Shown: piece after piece, positions 23,222 through 35,302 of the stretch
How the letters are laid out: each line of letters opens with the position of its first letter
How positions within the stretch are numbered: the first letter of the stretch is position 1
NCBI GenBank assembly: GCA_030847615.1
Contig: JAUMIR010000004.1
Span: 69,347,001-69,411,000, forward strand
Direction of reading: 5' to 3'
Source of the DNA: Gambelia wislizenii
Taxonomy: Eukaryota; Chordata; Lepidosauria; Squamata; Crotaphytidae
DNA: 64,000 nt
Notes under the pieces: model-generated
What the model was told of the DNA's origin: nothing
Databases searched by the model: none
Seen by the model: the letters and a program-made list of their open reading frames with translations, nothing else
Made by a program: the position numbers and the translations under genes

Positions 23222-24880
23222 CTTGACTGTATAGGCATCACAGAGTTGGAAGGGACTGCAAGGGCCATCCAGTCCAAACCCCTGCCATGAAGGAACACAC
23301 AATCAAAGCACTCCCAGCAGATAGCCATTCAGCCTCTGTTAAAACAAAACAAAACAAAACAAAACAAAACCTCCAAAGAAGGAGACTCCACCACACTCTG
23401 AGGCAGTGCATTCCACTGTCAAACAGCTCCTACTGTCAGGAAGTTCTTCCTAATGTTTAGGTGGAATCTCTTTTCGTGTAGTTTGAACCCATTGCTCTGT
23501 GTCCTAGTCACTGGAACAGCAGAAAACAAGCCTGCTCCATCCTCAGTATGACATCCCTTCAAATATTTAAACAGCTATCATGTCTCCTCTCAACCTTCTC
23601 TTCTCCAGGCTAAACATGCCCAGCTCCCTAAGCCGCTCCTCAAAGGGCATGGCTTCCAGACCACCCACCATCCTGGTTGCCCTCTTTTGGACACATTCCA
23701 GCTAGTCAATATTCTTCTGGAATTGTGGTGCCCAGGACTGGACACAGTATTCCAGGTTTGGTCTGATCAAAGCAGAATATAGTGGCACTATTACTTCCCT
23801 TGATCTAGACACTATACTCCTATTAATGCAGCCTAGAATCGCATTGGCTTTTTAAACTGCTACATCACACTGCTGACTCATGTTCACTGCTGACTTAGTA
23901 GACTTGTAGTCTACTAAGACTTCTAGATATCTTCTGCATGTGCTGCTATCAAGCCAGGTGTCACCCATCCTATATCTCTGCATTTCATTTTTTCTGCCTA
24001 ACTGTAGTACCTTACATTTCTCCCTGTTGAAATTCATTTTGTTAGTTTTGGCCCAACTTTCTAATCTGTTACAGTCATTTTGGATTCTGATCCTATCCTG
24101 TGGGGTAATAGCTACCCCTCCTAATTTGGTGTCACCTGCAACATTGATAAGCGTGCCCTCTATACCACCATCCAAGTCACCGATTAAGAGGATGAATAGC
24201 AGGGGTCCAGGACAGAACCCTGTGGCATCCCATTAGTCATTTCTCTACAGGATGAAGAGGAGCCATTGGTGGACACCCTTTGGGTCAACCAATTACAAAT
24301 CCACCTAACAGCTGCTTTGTCTAGCCCACATTTTACTAACTTGTTTGCAAGAATATCATGGGGGACCATGTCAAAGGCCTTACTGAAATCAAGATACACT
24401 ACATTCACAGCTCTATCAAAAAAGAGATAAGAGTAGTTTGGCATGACTTGTTTTTGAGAAACCCATGTTGACTTTTAGTGATCATGAAACCCCTTTCTAA
24501 GTACTTACAGACCATCTAACGATCTGCTCTAGAATCTGGTACTGGTGTCAGGTTGACTGGGTGGTAATTATTTGGGTCCTCTTGTTTCCCCCTTTTAAAG
24601 ATGGGGACAATATTTGCACTCCTCCAGTCTGCAGGGATCTCTCCTGTTCTCCAGAAATTCTCAAAAATTATTGACAGTGGTTCTGGGATTACTTGCCAGT
24701 TCTTTTAAAACCCTTGGATGAAGTTCATCTGGCCCTGGAGATTTGAATTCATTTAGAGTAGCCAGGTATTTCTGTGCTACATCTTTACCAATTCTGAGGG
24801 GCATTTCCCCTACTGCATCATGTGCTCCATTTTCCCCAGGTTCAGCACTATTCCCCTTTTGGGAGTCATCCATTATGACT
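23222..24880 (-). mobile_element. CR1 retrotransposon, degraded copy 2
   Basis: The 3' end (23225-23290) has the CR1 3' UTR wording GAGTTGGAAGGGACTGC on the plus strand. Minus-strand coding blocks follow the same order as copy 1: KFNREK-like and [40 protein letters not shown], then [18 protein letters not shown] near 24700-24760. Indels and stops break the frame, and the FADD box is not intact ([13 protein letters not shown]). It is clearly older than the copy at 3618. Confidence 0.9.
23341..23370. repeat. (AAAAC)6 microsatellite inside CR1
   Basis: Six AAAAC units lie at the place where CR1 copy 1 has a short A-rich TTTAAAGACCTCC, so the array arose inside the CR1 3' region. Confidence 0.9.
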
Positions 24881-25794
24881 CTTCTTATATTCTAATAATG
24901 CCAAAGCTGCACAGCATTTGGGATTAGGGTGTCAGGCCAACAAAAAGAAAACAACAGCCGCCAGGGACAAGTATATCACAATTACCAGAGCTGCCTCTAT
25001 ATAATAAAGTCTTCTAACACAATTTGAACTAGCCAGTGAAGAACATATGGAGAGGAAGCAGTGTCAGACCAAAAAAAGATTCTTGAACTTCGGGAAAGAT
25101 TTCAGTGAAGGAAATGAATGAAAAGGCACTATAGAGATTAGTTCAGTTTCCCCTCACACACATTATTTATTTACTTACTTCCTGGTACTCTCTTAATGTA
25201 TGCCTCTGGCCTCAGCTGGTAATGAGCCTTAGGAGTCCGTTTGTGTGCAAAAATAAATGGTACAGAACCAAAAAGTAGGCTATTTAAATACTGTAGTTTT
25301 CAGTTCTCAGAATTCTCTTGTTACTGTATGCTGCAGTCAATCAACCAAAGGAGCTAGAGAAAATGTCTGCTCAGAAACTAGCCAGAACAGGGAGGAGGGA
25401 ATCTCACATGGTTAGGTAATACAGATTTGTTGACCCTCAGAGACCTTCATTTGTGTTTTGGAGACAGGCGGCCTCTATTTTATACAAAATTCAGAACTCT
25501 TTAATGAGCTGATACACAAATGTGCAGTCTGCCTTTTTATGCCAAAATCTGGCCTATGCACAAGTGAGCCATAAAATATGTCAAAATCTGTTTGTTTAAG
25601 GGAGATCATCCCATTTGTGGCAAAAGATGACTTTTAAAAGCCCAAATTATAACAGTCCCTTATCAAAAGGGACTTATCAAAATGTGTAAGTAAGATCAGT
25701 TTGAGGATATCTGAAAATCTTACTAAACGTATAGTGATGGCACCATGTAGAGAAATCACAGACCCACACAAAATCAGAGAGAAAGGTTGGGGTA
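24881..25794. other. Intronic sequence, nothing recognised
   Basis: No repeat or coding core identified. Confidence 0.55.
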
Positions 25795-25910
25795 TGTGTA
25801 GTACTCCAGATGCTGGACTTCAGCTCCCACCAGTCCAAGGCAGCTTGGCCAATGGTGATGAAAGATGGGATCTGCACTTCAACAAAATCTGCAGCACTAC
25901 CTGTGCCCCT
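25795..25910. mobile_element. Palindromic hAT-like MITE fragment
   Basis: Imperfect palindrome: AGATGCTGGACTTCAGCTCC on the left and ATCTGCACTTCAACAAAATC on the right, around CAGCTTGGCCAATGGTGATG. This is the order of a common reptile MITE with 'actacaactcccat' arms. No target duplication was resolved. Confidence 0.55.
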
Positions 25911-27056
25911 GTTCTGACCCAAAAAAGGATAACAAAAGTTGGAAGGGGGGAAGCCAAGGAGTATATTTCTCCTTTCTGTAAGTTTGTATTATCTGAAGAA
26001 AATTATTTTAAACAGAACCTAGTTAAAAAGGAACACACTCAACAAAGCTAAAATACAAGTATATGAACCATTCTACTATAAAAAGGTAAGAAATCAAAAG
26101 CAATTTGAAAAAGAGAAATGAAGCAATATCAAAGGAATCAATTCTCTTGAGATAAGCAGGAAGAGGATCAGAACCCAACATGAGCCAACATGTAAGGTTC
26201 ACACCTGAATTTCACTGTACCTCATACAGGGCTCTATAATTAATTAAAAGCAAGACAGAAACAATTTACTCTTCCCTGGAGGCACCAATCTGTGTATTAT
26301 TTAGATCATCTAAGACTTGGAGAGCATTCACATCAATTTAACATTTTCTTTTCAACAGCAGAACACACATTATTTGTCTAAAAATGTGCTGCATATTGAA
26401 TATGAACCAGAAACATACAAACTTGATATTAAGTCACACTGAATTCAGCATTTAAGTGAAAATGTCCAACAATGGAAACCAAGATTCATACTGGTGCCAT
26501 ATAGCTCTCTTTCCATTTCACGTCACTTGTGTCCAGGCATACAAATGTTTTGTGCTTTTTTGTTTGTTTGCATACCTTAACAATACACTTGTTTGTTCAT
26601 TTTTAAGGATTTTGCAATTTACTACCTAAAACTCTCCTCTCTGTTTTTATATTTCCACTTCATGTGCAAGATAGAGGGTGTAATAATGGTATACAACCAA
26701 AGTCCAATGTCAATGTTCTATATTCACAGATCTTTGTAACTACGCAAAAATTTTCACAGAATTTGGCTACTGCCATTGACCAGTTCTCAGAGATTTTTGC
26801 AGAATCCCATTAAAAGCAAGAGTATGCAACACAAGAAGGTTTTGGCCAATGGAATATTCAGGCACATGGTGCTGTCCCAACTTCAACTGTATTCCTTCAT
26901 GACAGCCCTAAGGAGAAGGGCTGGAGCTAAAAAAAAAATGTATTTTTATTTTTGAATGGTTCTGTTTGGGGATGTCTTTCTTCTTTTGGCTCTAAGAACT
27001 TGCATGGACTATTTCACAATGAAATGGAATAATCCCAGAACACCTGTACAATGCAA
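25911..27056. other. Intronic sequence, nothing recognised
   Basis: AT-rich; only short low-complexity patches. Confidence 0.55.
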
Positions 27057-27058
27057 TA

Positions 27059-28000
27059 CAGTCCTCCCTCCACATTTGCAGGTTAAGCATTTGGGGATTT
27101 TGTCCGGAAAAGCTATACACTGGCAAAGTATAAACAGCAAAATCTGGGAAGGTAGCCAACTGTTAATTAGCTCACAGGAATACAAACACAGTCAAGCAAA
27201 GATTTAGTCCAGTAACACGGTACAAAAAGTCAGGGGCTTACAGCAGTCAGTCAGTGTGGGTCCAAAACAAGTCTGTGGGTCAATAGGAGCAGGCAGCAGA
27301 GTAGTCATGAAGAGTCCATGGTCTACGCACAAGTCAAGGTAGCAAGAATCAAGGCAACAAAGACAGGAGGAAACTTTCTCCAGAAAGATCAATTAATCTC
27401 TGACAAAGCCTCCATTGCTTCCCTAGCACATATATATAGCAAGCAAGGCTTTGTCAGGTGCTTCTTGATGAGCAGGCTTTTCTCATAAAGTCTCACAGAT
27501 TTCCTTCAAGCTTCCTTTTGAGCTTGCTGCTGGGTATATGATGATGGAGGTAAGTTCGTCTCTTTTTCTTCATCCTTATCTGAATTGGTAGGACTCTCTG
27601 CTAGGACTGGTGCCAACCCACTACAGCCAGGCTTTTCCTCTGCTTGAGCCTCCAGATTGTCAGGGTTCCCTGCTGGCAGAGGTGTAGATAAACCTGTGCC
27701 AGGGTCCAGAGGGCCATTCCCTGCCATGTCCCCCTCCTCCTCTGATTCCAGACCCTCATCCAACTCACAAGGCATGACAGATTTGCTTATTCATGAATTT
27801 GATTAATATATTATCTCTAGGCATTTGTAGGTCCTCCAATGTGATTTTATGGTCAAATTCTGCCAGATGACATTAGAGGACCTACAAATGCCTAGAGAAG
27901 CGTTCTCTCAGATGCAAAAAATAGCGGGCCTATATTCACAGTTTCTCCAATTTCACAGGGCTGTTGCACCTTAATCCCTGTGAAAATTGAGGGCTAGCTG
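27059..28000. mobile_element. Tigger-type MITE carrying a solo LTR
   Basis: Starts after TA with CAGTCCTCCCTCCACATTTG and ends with GAGGGCTAGCTG before TA (28001-28002), imperfect inverted ends of the Tigger group. Its right half holds a 25-base inverted repeat (27817-27841 and 27871-27895). A solo LTR with its own 5-bp duplication occupies 27101-27779, so the original MITE was about 258 bp. Confidence 0.85.
27101..27779 (-). mobile_element. Solo LTR of an LTR retroelement, 5-bp target duplication
   Basis: The 679-bp unit reads TGTCATGCC ... CCGGACA on the minus strand, so it has TG ... CA ends. It is flanked by GATTT on both sides (27096-27100 and 27780-27784). No internal gag/pol sequence is present, so it is the usual product of recombination between two LTRs. 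An open minus-strand frame (27775-27506, acidic and proline-rich) lies inside it, starting near the LTR start. I do not treat it as a gene. Gypsy or endogenous retrovirus origin cannot be settled without internal sequence. Confidence 0.9.
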
Positions 28001-28002
28001 TA

Positions 28003-29189
28003 CTTCTAACTATACAGCATAGTTCTTTGTAGAGTCATCCAATTATTGTCCAGTTTCAATGCCTCCTATTATTCATTTGAGATACCCACAAGTTTTTTTG
28101 CCTGTCCATGAAGCTCTTTCACCCTTTCGTTTGCTGTGAGTTGTGATTAAGCCAAGAAGATTCTGCTTAATCATAAATCTGTTTCAACCAAATCAGGAAA
28201 CTATGGCTAGAAGCTTCAGAATTATAGCTAATTTCAGATCTAATCATGACTTGATTCAAAGGGAGGGATGATGGACTCTAAAGCCTTGTACATATATTGG
28301 CTTCGTAAGTTAAGTCATTATAGTCTGAATTGCTCAATATGTCCACACCAACCCTCAAAAGCAAATTCCACATTCCATTTATTGTTGAAGGCAAATTTTG
28401 TACTCAGAACTAAACAAAAAGCAGCAGATTTGCATAGAAATCTTAGGTGGTGAATGTTCACAAATAAATCCCAACTGCTAGTAATATAGTATTCTAGTGA
28501 TTAAACAAGCTTTCTATGGAGAGGCCTTTGCAGTAAACAGAATAGATCAGTAAACACCTCTGGGAGTCAGTGAGACATGTTAACACCACATTCTGTTTCA
28601 AACACCACTCAAATATGTGCTCTGGCAGTAAACCTGACTTCCCTTATCATTAAAGATACCTCTGAAGTGGTTGGCAGCCATCCATTTCTTGCTCAAACAA
28701 ATGAGACCCTTCCTCATATCACAGCCCCAAAAAGGATCTCTTAATCATGAAATATGAAAGGGGGGGGTGTAATTAGATTAAGTCAGACCATATTGCAGGC
28801 TTCTTGCAACAGCAACAAAACTTGACAGTGCAGGCAGAGAACATCAGGCATCTGAAAATCTTTGTGAGGCCCAATATAAAATGCTCCTGGAAGTTTGGAA
28901 GTTAATCATTTTAAAAGAAAAACATGTCAGAGCCTGACAGACAGCATGCCTCCACCATTCTGGTAACACCTTCCCTTCAAGACAAGAAATATCTTGCAGT
29001 AAGAGACAAGAGACTTAGTTGTGGCCTGCACATTTTCCACTGGAGGGCTTAAGCTACTTCACGCACACACACCACAAGAAGTTAAACCAGCTCTTTGCTG
29101 TTAATAGCAGATCCTTCTTTATGGGATCTACTGCTATGCCAGGATTCACACATAACAGCTGTGACAGAATGCATCTTTCCTCCTCTGAG
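28003..29189. other. Intronic sequence, nothing recognised
   Basis: No coding or repeat core identified. Confidence 0.55.
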
Positions 29190-29430
29190 ATAAAGTCCAG
29201 AGGCTGTGACTGTGTCTCATGCAGACCTTATCACAACCACACAGGCCTACATAGCCAGAAGGCTAGATTATAGCAGCAGGCTCATTTTCGAACTATCATT
29301 GACAGGGGCTTTGCTTCAGCTGGTGCAGAATGTAGCAGTTCATCTCTCAAGTGAAATGAGCCCTTTGCAGTTTATCATGATCAAGCTCCAAATTCAGCAC
29401 CTGGTATCTGGGAATGATCCAGAAAAGTAC
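29190..29430 (+). mobile_element. Old L2-type LINE fragment
   Basis: Plus-strand translation at 29206-29410 reads ARRLDYSSRLIFELSLTGAL, then LQLVQNVAVHL. This parallels the L2 block SRLDYCNALYxGLxxxLxxKLQLVQNxAARL. Strongly diverged. Confidence 0.6.
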
Positions 29431-30676
29431 TGGAACAATTCAAATTAGAATAAGCTTTTGGACAATGGGAAGCCAAAGAGTTACCAATTTTCTTTTGCTA
29501 AGGGCATGCACTTTTTGTTCCTGTTCAGAAGTTTCAAGCATGTTATATTTGTATGAGCAGCATTATATACAAATGCATATTCAATACCCCTTTGCCTAAT
29601 TCTATAAATGGGCTAAAAAAAATACTACTGTATTTACCATTTCCTCCTACAAGGGACCATATAGAAGTAGTCAGTCCAAACAATGGCATAATGGAAACAG
29701 TCATTGGCTGGGTTCAAACTGGATAGTCACAGCACTTCTTGTACGCTAAAACCCTGCTCCAGAGAGCAGAAAAAGCCTTGGATAAACTTTTAGGGTGCAT
29801 GGGCACTGCAGGAGAGAGGAGGGATGCAAGTTCCAGAAGATGAAGTAGGATCCATCTTAAATACCCAATTTGATTCTGGCCATTAATTTAACAGAATTTA
29901 CTCCTGTTTCATAAAACCATGCTCTGAGTATGGTTATGTTCTGAACTTGAAATAAGCAGAGAGAGGTAGAAAAACGTTAGATTAGAGCTATTTGTATCTC
30001 CTTAATTAACAAGCCACTTATAAAAAAAAAAATCAGCATTAACTACCTTGCCTGACTTAAATAATGGGAAGAGTGAATAAAAAATTCTGCTTTAAAGTAC
30101 ATCTGCAGAGATGTACCATAGTAAAGACAATTATACATGCAAAGTGCTATTCATAAAATGACATATCTCCAGTACTTTTTTCCCCATAATTCTATAGCTA
30201 AGGAGACTAGCTATTTGCTAGTTAACCAATCTGCTCCATAACCGCTTTGATATTGGGCCTTAATCTAGTGATAGTTTACACTTGTCAGGTTGATTGCTAG
30301 GCAGGAAATTGAGGGTGCTTTCCAGCAAAGAGGACAATCACCAGTGGCTCTGGGTTCAGTCACATACTATTTCCATTGCATATATCACATGTCACTCAGA
30401 GAAAGGGTCCCCAGGAGGAAGTGATACAAGAGAATTATGCCCTAGTGACATATAAAAGCATAAAGAGAGTTAACATAAGAAACCGTTTTGGCATTTGTCC
30501 AAGCTGGCAAACCTGTTATCTAGATACTAAATCCATGCTGTTTGTTTCCTGGCAAGTAACAGCTCCTGTCTATACCAACTTGAGGAGAGGGGGGGGGGGC
30601 AATTCTGCTAAAAAAAAAACAAATCAAGGGATATCTGTACTTAAGATTTTAAATCATGTCATTTGTATTGTATTAA
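29431..30676. other. Intronic sequence
   Basis: Nothing recognised except homopolymer runs (G-run at about 30589-30598, A-run at about 30610-30619). Confidence 0.55.
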
Positions 30677-30890
30677 CGGGGTGCAGTGGTCTGAGTGTTT
30701 GACAAAGACTCTGGGAGACCAGGGTTCAAATCCTTGCTCAGACAGGGAAACCCACTGAATGACTTTAAGCAAATCAAATTCTCTCATCCTCAGAGGAAGG
30801 CAATGGTAAACCCCCTCTGAACAAATCTTGCCAAGAAAATCCTGTGATAAGGTCACCTTAGGGTTGTCCTAAGTTGGAAACTTAGGGCTG
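30677..30890 (+). mobile_element. Sauria SINE, copy 2
   Basis: tRNA-like head with B box GGTTCAAATCC (30723-30733), GGGAAACCCACTG, CAAATCTTGCCAAGAAAATC and the tail GGGTTGTCCTAAGTTGGAA. Confidence 0.9.
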
Positions 30891-31019
30891 TCCTAAATCG
30901 GCTTTATTAATCACTGAAAGACCTGTATCACCTTGCCCAGCCCTTTGAAAATTTAAGGCAAGGGACAAGGTTTGCATCTTTCTAGAACTATCCCACTCCC
31001 ACAACTGTATAAATATGCT

Positions 31020-31090
31020 TTACACCTGAGGCTTTAATACTACTCTGTATTGCATCTGAAGACGTGGGTTTATAACCACGGAAGCTCATG
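31020..31090 (+). repeat. Amniote interspersed repeat with hammerhead-like core (5' part)
   Basis: Contains GCATCTGAAGACGTGGG and AACCACGGAAGCTCATG, a form of a repeat I know as common in amniotes (..CTGAAGAAGTGGG..CCCACGAAAGCT..). A piece resembling its 3' part (AGAGACTAACACAGCTAC) appears at about 31717. The L2 between them would then be an insertion. The family name is not certain to me. Confidence 0.5.
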
Positions 31091-31139
31091 ATAAAATAAA
31101 AACCAGATGAAGAGGATTTCTTACCCATCTATCCCTATG

Positions 31140-31690
31140 GATCAAGGCAGGGAACAAGTGATTAAAATATAGCAACAAATAGACACATAATACAGTTAAA
31201 AACATGAACACTAATTGAAAGTGCATAATCAGTTAAAAGAGCATAACATCAGTTGAAAATGCACACATAGTAAAAACAATTACTCTGATAGCCTTGTGGC
31301 TGAAGAGTGGGGTATAAATAAAATAAAATAAAATAAAATAAAATAAAATAAAATAAAATAAAATAATAAATAAATTAAAAATGTAATTTGAAAACCATCT
31401 GGATAGGTCTGCCAGAAAACATTGATCTTTAATGCTGTTTGAAACAAAGATAGATTATCCAACCGTCAAATCTCTTCCGGCAGGTCATTCCACAATTTGG
31501 GGGTAGCTGGTGAAAAAGGTCTCTGGTTAACAGTTGCCAGCCTGGTCCTGGTTGACTAAAGTAAATGTTCCCCAGAAGACCTGAGTGTATGGAGCGGATT
31601 ATATCAGAGAAGGTGATCCAGTAGGTAACCTGGACCCAAACCATGTAAGGGCTTTAAAGGTAACAACCAACAGTATTGCTGCCACATTCC
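31140..31690 (-). mobile_element. L2 LINE, 3' end
   Basis: On the minus strand, a TFKAL block followed by TWFGSRL (diverged HGLGPSYL), then QVFW and a GTGGAATGACCTGCCGGAAG segment match the L2 C-terminal order seen at 48603-48881. The 3' UTR carries an (ATTTT)n array, 31313-31372, and TATACCCCACTCTTC wording. It splits the repeat at 31020. Confidence 0.68.
31313..31372. repeat. (AAAAT)n microsatellite in L2 3' UTR
   Basis: About ten pentanucleotide units. Confidence 0.9.
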
Positions 31691-33451
31691 TCACTCCCTA
31701 CCTCTTTTTTTTTCCTTGCAAGAGACTAACACAGCTACTTCTTTGAAGGCACACAACAACTATTTGTACTGAATTTCTGTTTCCATGTAAAATTGCTCCA
31801 GGATTTGTCATTTCTATATGTCCCACTTAGCACAGTCACCCCAGTGGCTTACCAAGTTTAAGATAGCAGTACCTTTCATTAGCAACATAGCTACTAATTT
31901 AAATTTAACAATTTAATTTAATCTAACAATTTAAATTTAATAATCTATTATCCTAATTTGCCACTTGATACTTTAAAAGGACTGGGCCTGGTAAAAGGGA
32001 GAATCCCAATTTTCCTTGCTTCCAGAATGAACTTGGTGAGGGAGAGCCCCTAGACTATGCAGGGCAGGTTCAGTTATGATGCATCCACACAAAAGCCTGC
32101 AGCAACCTACACAAGGACAAACTCTATCATCCTTAGCCTCTGCAATGGAGAGAATACTAAAGCAGATTGATGACACCAGAAAAATGTATACATTGCCATG
32201 GAAAATTTAAACAGGGTGGGTTTTTAACAATAGCAACAACAACACTTAGTTATTACATTTTTACTGAGAAGCCCCACTTACCGTATTTCAAGAGGACTTG
32301 TTTCAAAGTAAGCACACCTAGCACTACAGACCCTGTTACTCATTTTTCAACATAGTATTTATAACCAGCATGAAATTATGCAGCCAAACTAGTAGGCACT
32401 CTTAAAATGGCAGCTAATAAACCTTTGCAGGAAGCAGACAATCTGATGCCTGCCAGATGTTTTGGAATATGTACATCCTCTATAATTATCATTAGTGATG
32501 GAAGTTGTAGTAAAGTAACCCTTCAAGGAAATTTGGTTGCCAACTTCAGCTGTAGAGCAACAGCAGCTAAAGCTACATATGAATCTCAACACTTGACAAC
32601 TGAAGTAGAGTGAAATTAACACATTTTCTCAGTCAAAATTAAACCCCCCTCCCAGCCCTAACACATACACACATGCTCAGTTACATTAGAACGTCTATTC
32701 CATGATCCTCTGTGATTGCCAGCTAACTTGTTTTTCATGTTGTCCTCAAAAGAGTAAAGCTGCAGAAACATCACTTACCCCCTACAAGGATTAAAGGAGC
32801 TGAAGGGTCCCTGTCACTCAATAATCCCTTTTAAGTACTTAATGAAGTGTAATGCAATTAGGTTAGTTTTAGAAGGTCAAATGAAAGGTTTTACTTTCAC
32901 ATTGCTTAGAAACAAATGCTGATGCCATCTTGGCTTGGGAAGCATCATACAAAACAGGGGAATCTTCAAAAGGTCGTTTGCCTCCTTTAATGTTTTAAGA
33001 AAGGGGCACATAACATGTTCTTGTTTGATTAACTGATTGATTAATACATACATAGATAATCAGTGACATCATAAATATTCAGCCATTTATAAGCTTCTTC
33101 AGGGAGAATTAAACAAGAACAAGAAGTTAGGTGTGTTCTTATTTATGCCAGCTCTAATCCAGTGCCAACAACATCAAAATCTATTCATATGTTCTGGGTT
33201 TGCCTTGGTGTGATAAGCACAATCCATCCTCCCACATTAATGACAATAATAATAATAATAATAATACATATTTATTTTTACTCCGTCCCTCTGTTAAAAA
33301 CAATATTAAAAACGAAACATATTCTTTACAATGTTAAAAACAAAACATGTTCTTTACAGATTGAAGAAAAAGCAGATGGAAGCTTTGCTGATGTTTGCCA
33401 CTTTTTGATTTTTTAAAGAACTACCACAGTATTACTATGACTGCATGTTAT
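31691..33451. other. Intronic sequence with small repeats
   Basis: About 31700-31760 is the likely 3' half of the repeat at 31020. About 32440-32530 resembles a palindromic MITE arm. An (AAT)n tract lies at 33245-33266, followed by a probable reversed L2 tail (TTTATTTTTACTCCGTCC). The rest is unrecognised. Confidence 0.5.
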
Positions 33452-34075
33452 CACAGAATCTTAGCACTGGAAGGGGCGACAAAAGCCAACCAACCCCTGC
33501 CAGGCAGGAACATACAACTACAGTACTCCTGAAAAATACCCATCCAACCTCTGCTTAAAGACATCCAAAGATGGAATCTACCACCCTCTATATAGCTCTT
33601 ACAGTAAAAAAAACTCTTCCTAATGTTTAGGTGGAATCCCTTTTTTTAAAAAAAATTGAATCTGCTGGTTCCTGTTCTAGCCTTTGGAGCAGCAACCCCC
33701 CCCCCCACACACAACAAGCTTGCTCTGTATTCTACATGACATCCTTTCAGATTCTTAAAGATAGCTTTCATGTTACCTCTTAGTCTTCTCCAAGCTAAAC
33801 ATATCCAGCTCCCTAAGTCATTCCTCATAAGGCTTGTGTTTCCAGACCTTTGATCATCAGGGTCACCCTTCTCTGGACACATTCTAGCCTGTCAATATCC
33901 TTTTTAAGCTGTGGTGCCCAGAACTGGACATAGTATTCCAGGTGAGATCTGACAAAGCAGAATGAAGTTGCAGGACTAGTTCCCTCAATCTGGACACTAT
34001 ACTTGTGTTGATGCAGTCCAGAATTTTTTTGGTCCATGTTTTTGGTCTACTAAGCTTCGGTCTCCTAAGACTCCA
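33452..34075 (-). mobile_element. CR1 retrotransposon, degraded 3' fragment, copy 3
   Basis: The 3' end starts near ATCACAGAATCTTAGCACTG (plus strand). Minus-strand blocks [20 protein letters not shown] and [19 protein letters not shown] match [20 protein letters not shown] and [16 protein letters not shown] of CR1 copy 1. Stops and frameshifts are frequent. Confidence 0.9.
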
Positions 34076-34079
34076 AGGC

Positions 34080-34325
34080 TGGGCAAAGTGTGGTCTATGG
34101 GTTGCATGCAGCCCCCCAAGGAGTCAAACTCCCCCCCACCAAATGTTTTGTCCCCAAATGCCCTTGAGGGGTCATGAGGGCCTCCCTGCTATGTTTTTGC
34201 TCTGCCAGATCAATTGAAGCCCATGACGGCCTAAAAATATGATGAAAATGCCCCCCTAGAGGGCATTTGGGATAAAAAAATGTAGTGTGGTGCAGGGGGC
34301 ATGTAGCCACCCAGGGTCTCAAAGC
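34080..34325. repeat. Unclassified repeat, probably a hAT MITE
   Basis: Starts GGCTGGGCAAAGTGTGG, then GGGTTGCATGCAGCCCCCC, similar to the common 'gggcaaactgcggcccgcgggccgcatgcggccc' MITE start. It shares AAATGCCC/GGGCATTTGGG blocks with 40240-40425. Confidence 0.5.
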
Positions 34326-34579
34326 GAGCTAAGTTACCTACTCTTATCATATAGCATGAGAACCCAGCTTTCTTACCAAACAAGAAGATCCTGACCTCAT
34401 CTTATACCTGCCAGGTGGGTTAGGATTAATACTAAACCTCATCATACCTGAAAGAGGTTGCTGAAGGAATCCTTACACCACTGGGTTTCTGCCAGCCCAG
34501 GAAAGAAAACTACGTATTCATGATACAATAGAGAGAAGCTGAGCTTCACTGCAATCCAACAACAAAACTGCATATTGGA
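34326..34579. other. Intronic or LINE 5' flank
   Basis: Nothing recognised. Confidence 0.4.
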
Positions 34580-35302
34580 CATATTACAAAAGCCCTCTCC
34601 ATTGACGCCCCCTTGTCATGGGAGAGAGGCTTGTGTACCCTAACGATGTTTTGAGCTATGCTGGCGGTGGCATAATAGCCACCGGTAGGGTCTCCCATGC
34701 CAGACAGGTCAAAACTGAAGGGTCTGACAAAGAGCGTCAAAGGGCAGGATGGGCTCTCTAGCCTTACGACAACCATCCTAGGAGAAGGAAAACTCTAACC
34801 CCAAACCCGGGCAGATGGTGCTCATCCAACCCTGTAAGGTCAACCATCAAAGAGAAGGAAACTCCAATCAAACCTATGACCTGAGGACCTCGGTGCTACC
34901 GTCCATGCTTGCAAGGCCACAGCTGATGAATCTTTGGTTTAAAGGGTGAGGCCAGTTCTGTGCATGCTGTGCTCCACCAGAAAAATCTATTGTACAGGCT
35001 CCAAGGACAAATCTAGTTCCAAAAAAGCCCTGTAGCGATAGGCAAGGGAAGAAACGGCAGGTGTAAAGATCCACTGGAAGCCGCAGACCCAACCCTGCAT
35101 GCAGGCGGTTCAGATCTTGTTCGGCAGCATCCTGAACGACCAAGCAGCCTTTTTTGAAGGAGAGCACTGCTTGCTCCATATGGAGAGGGGCCTAGAAAAG
35201 GTGGCCTAATGAAAGCTCATCCCCATCTAGCTGGCTGGCTAGCCGTGGCTAACGGGCATCTTCTGATGTGGTCAAACCAAGGCAAAGAAACAAAGGCACA
35301 CA

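Noticed and set aside
27101..27779. Full LTR retrotransposon or provirus
   Set aside because: Only one LTR and no internal region is present.
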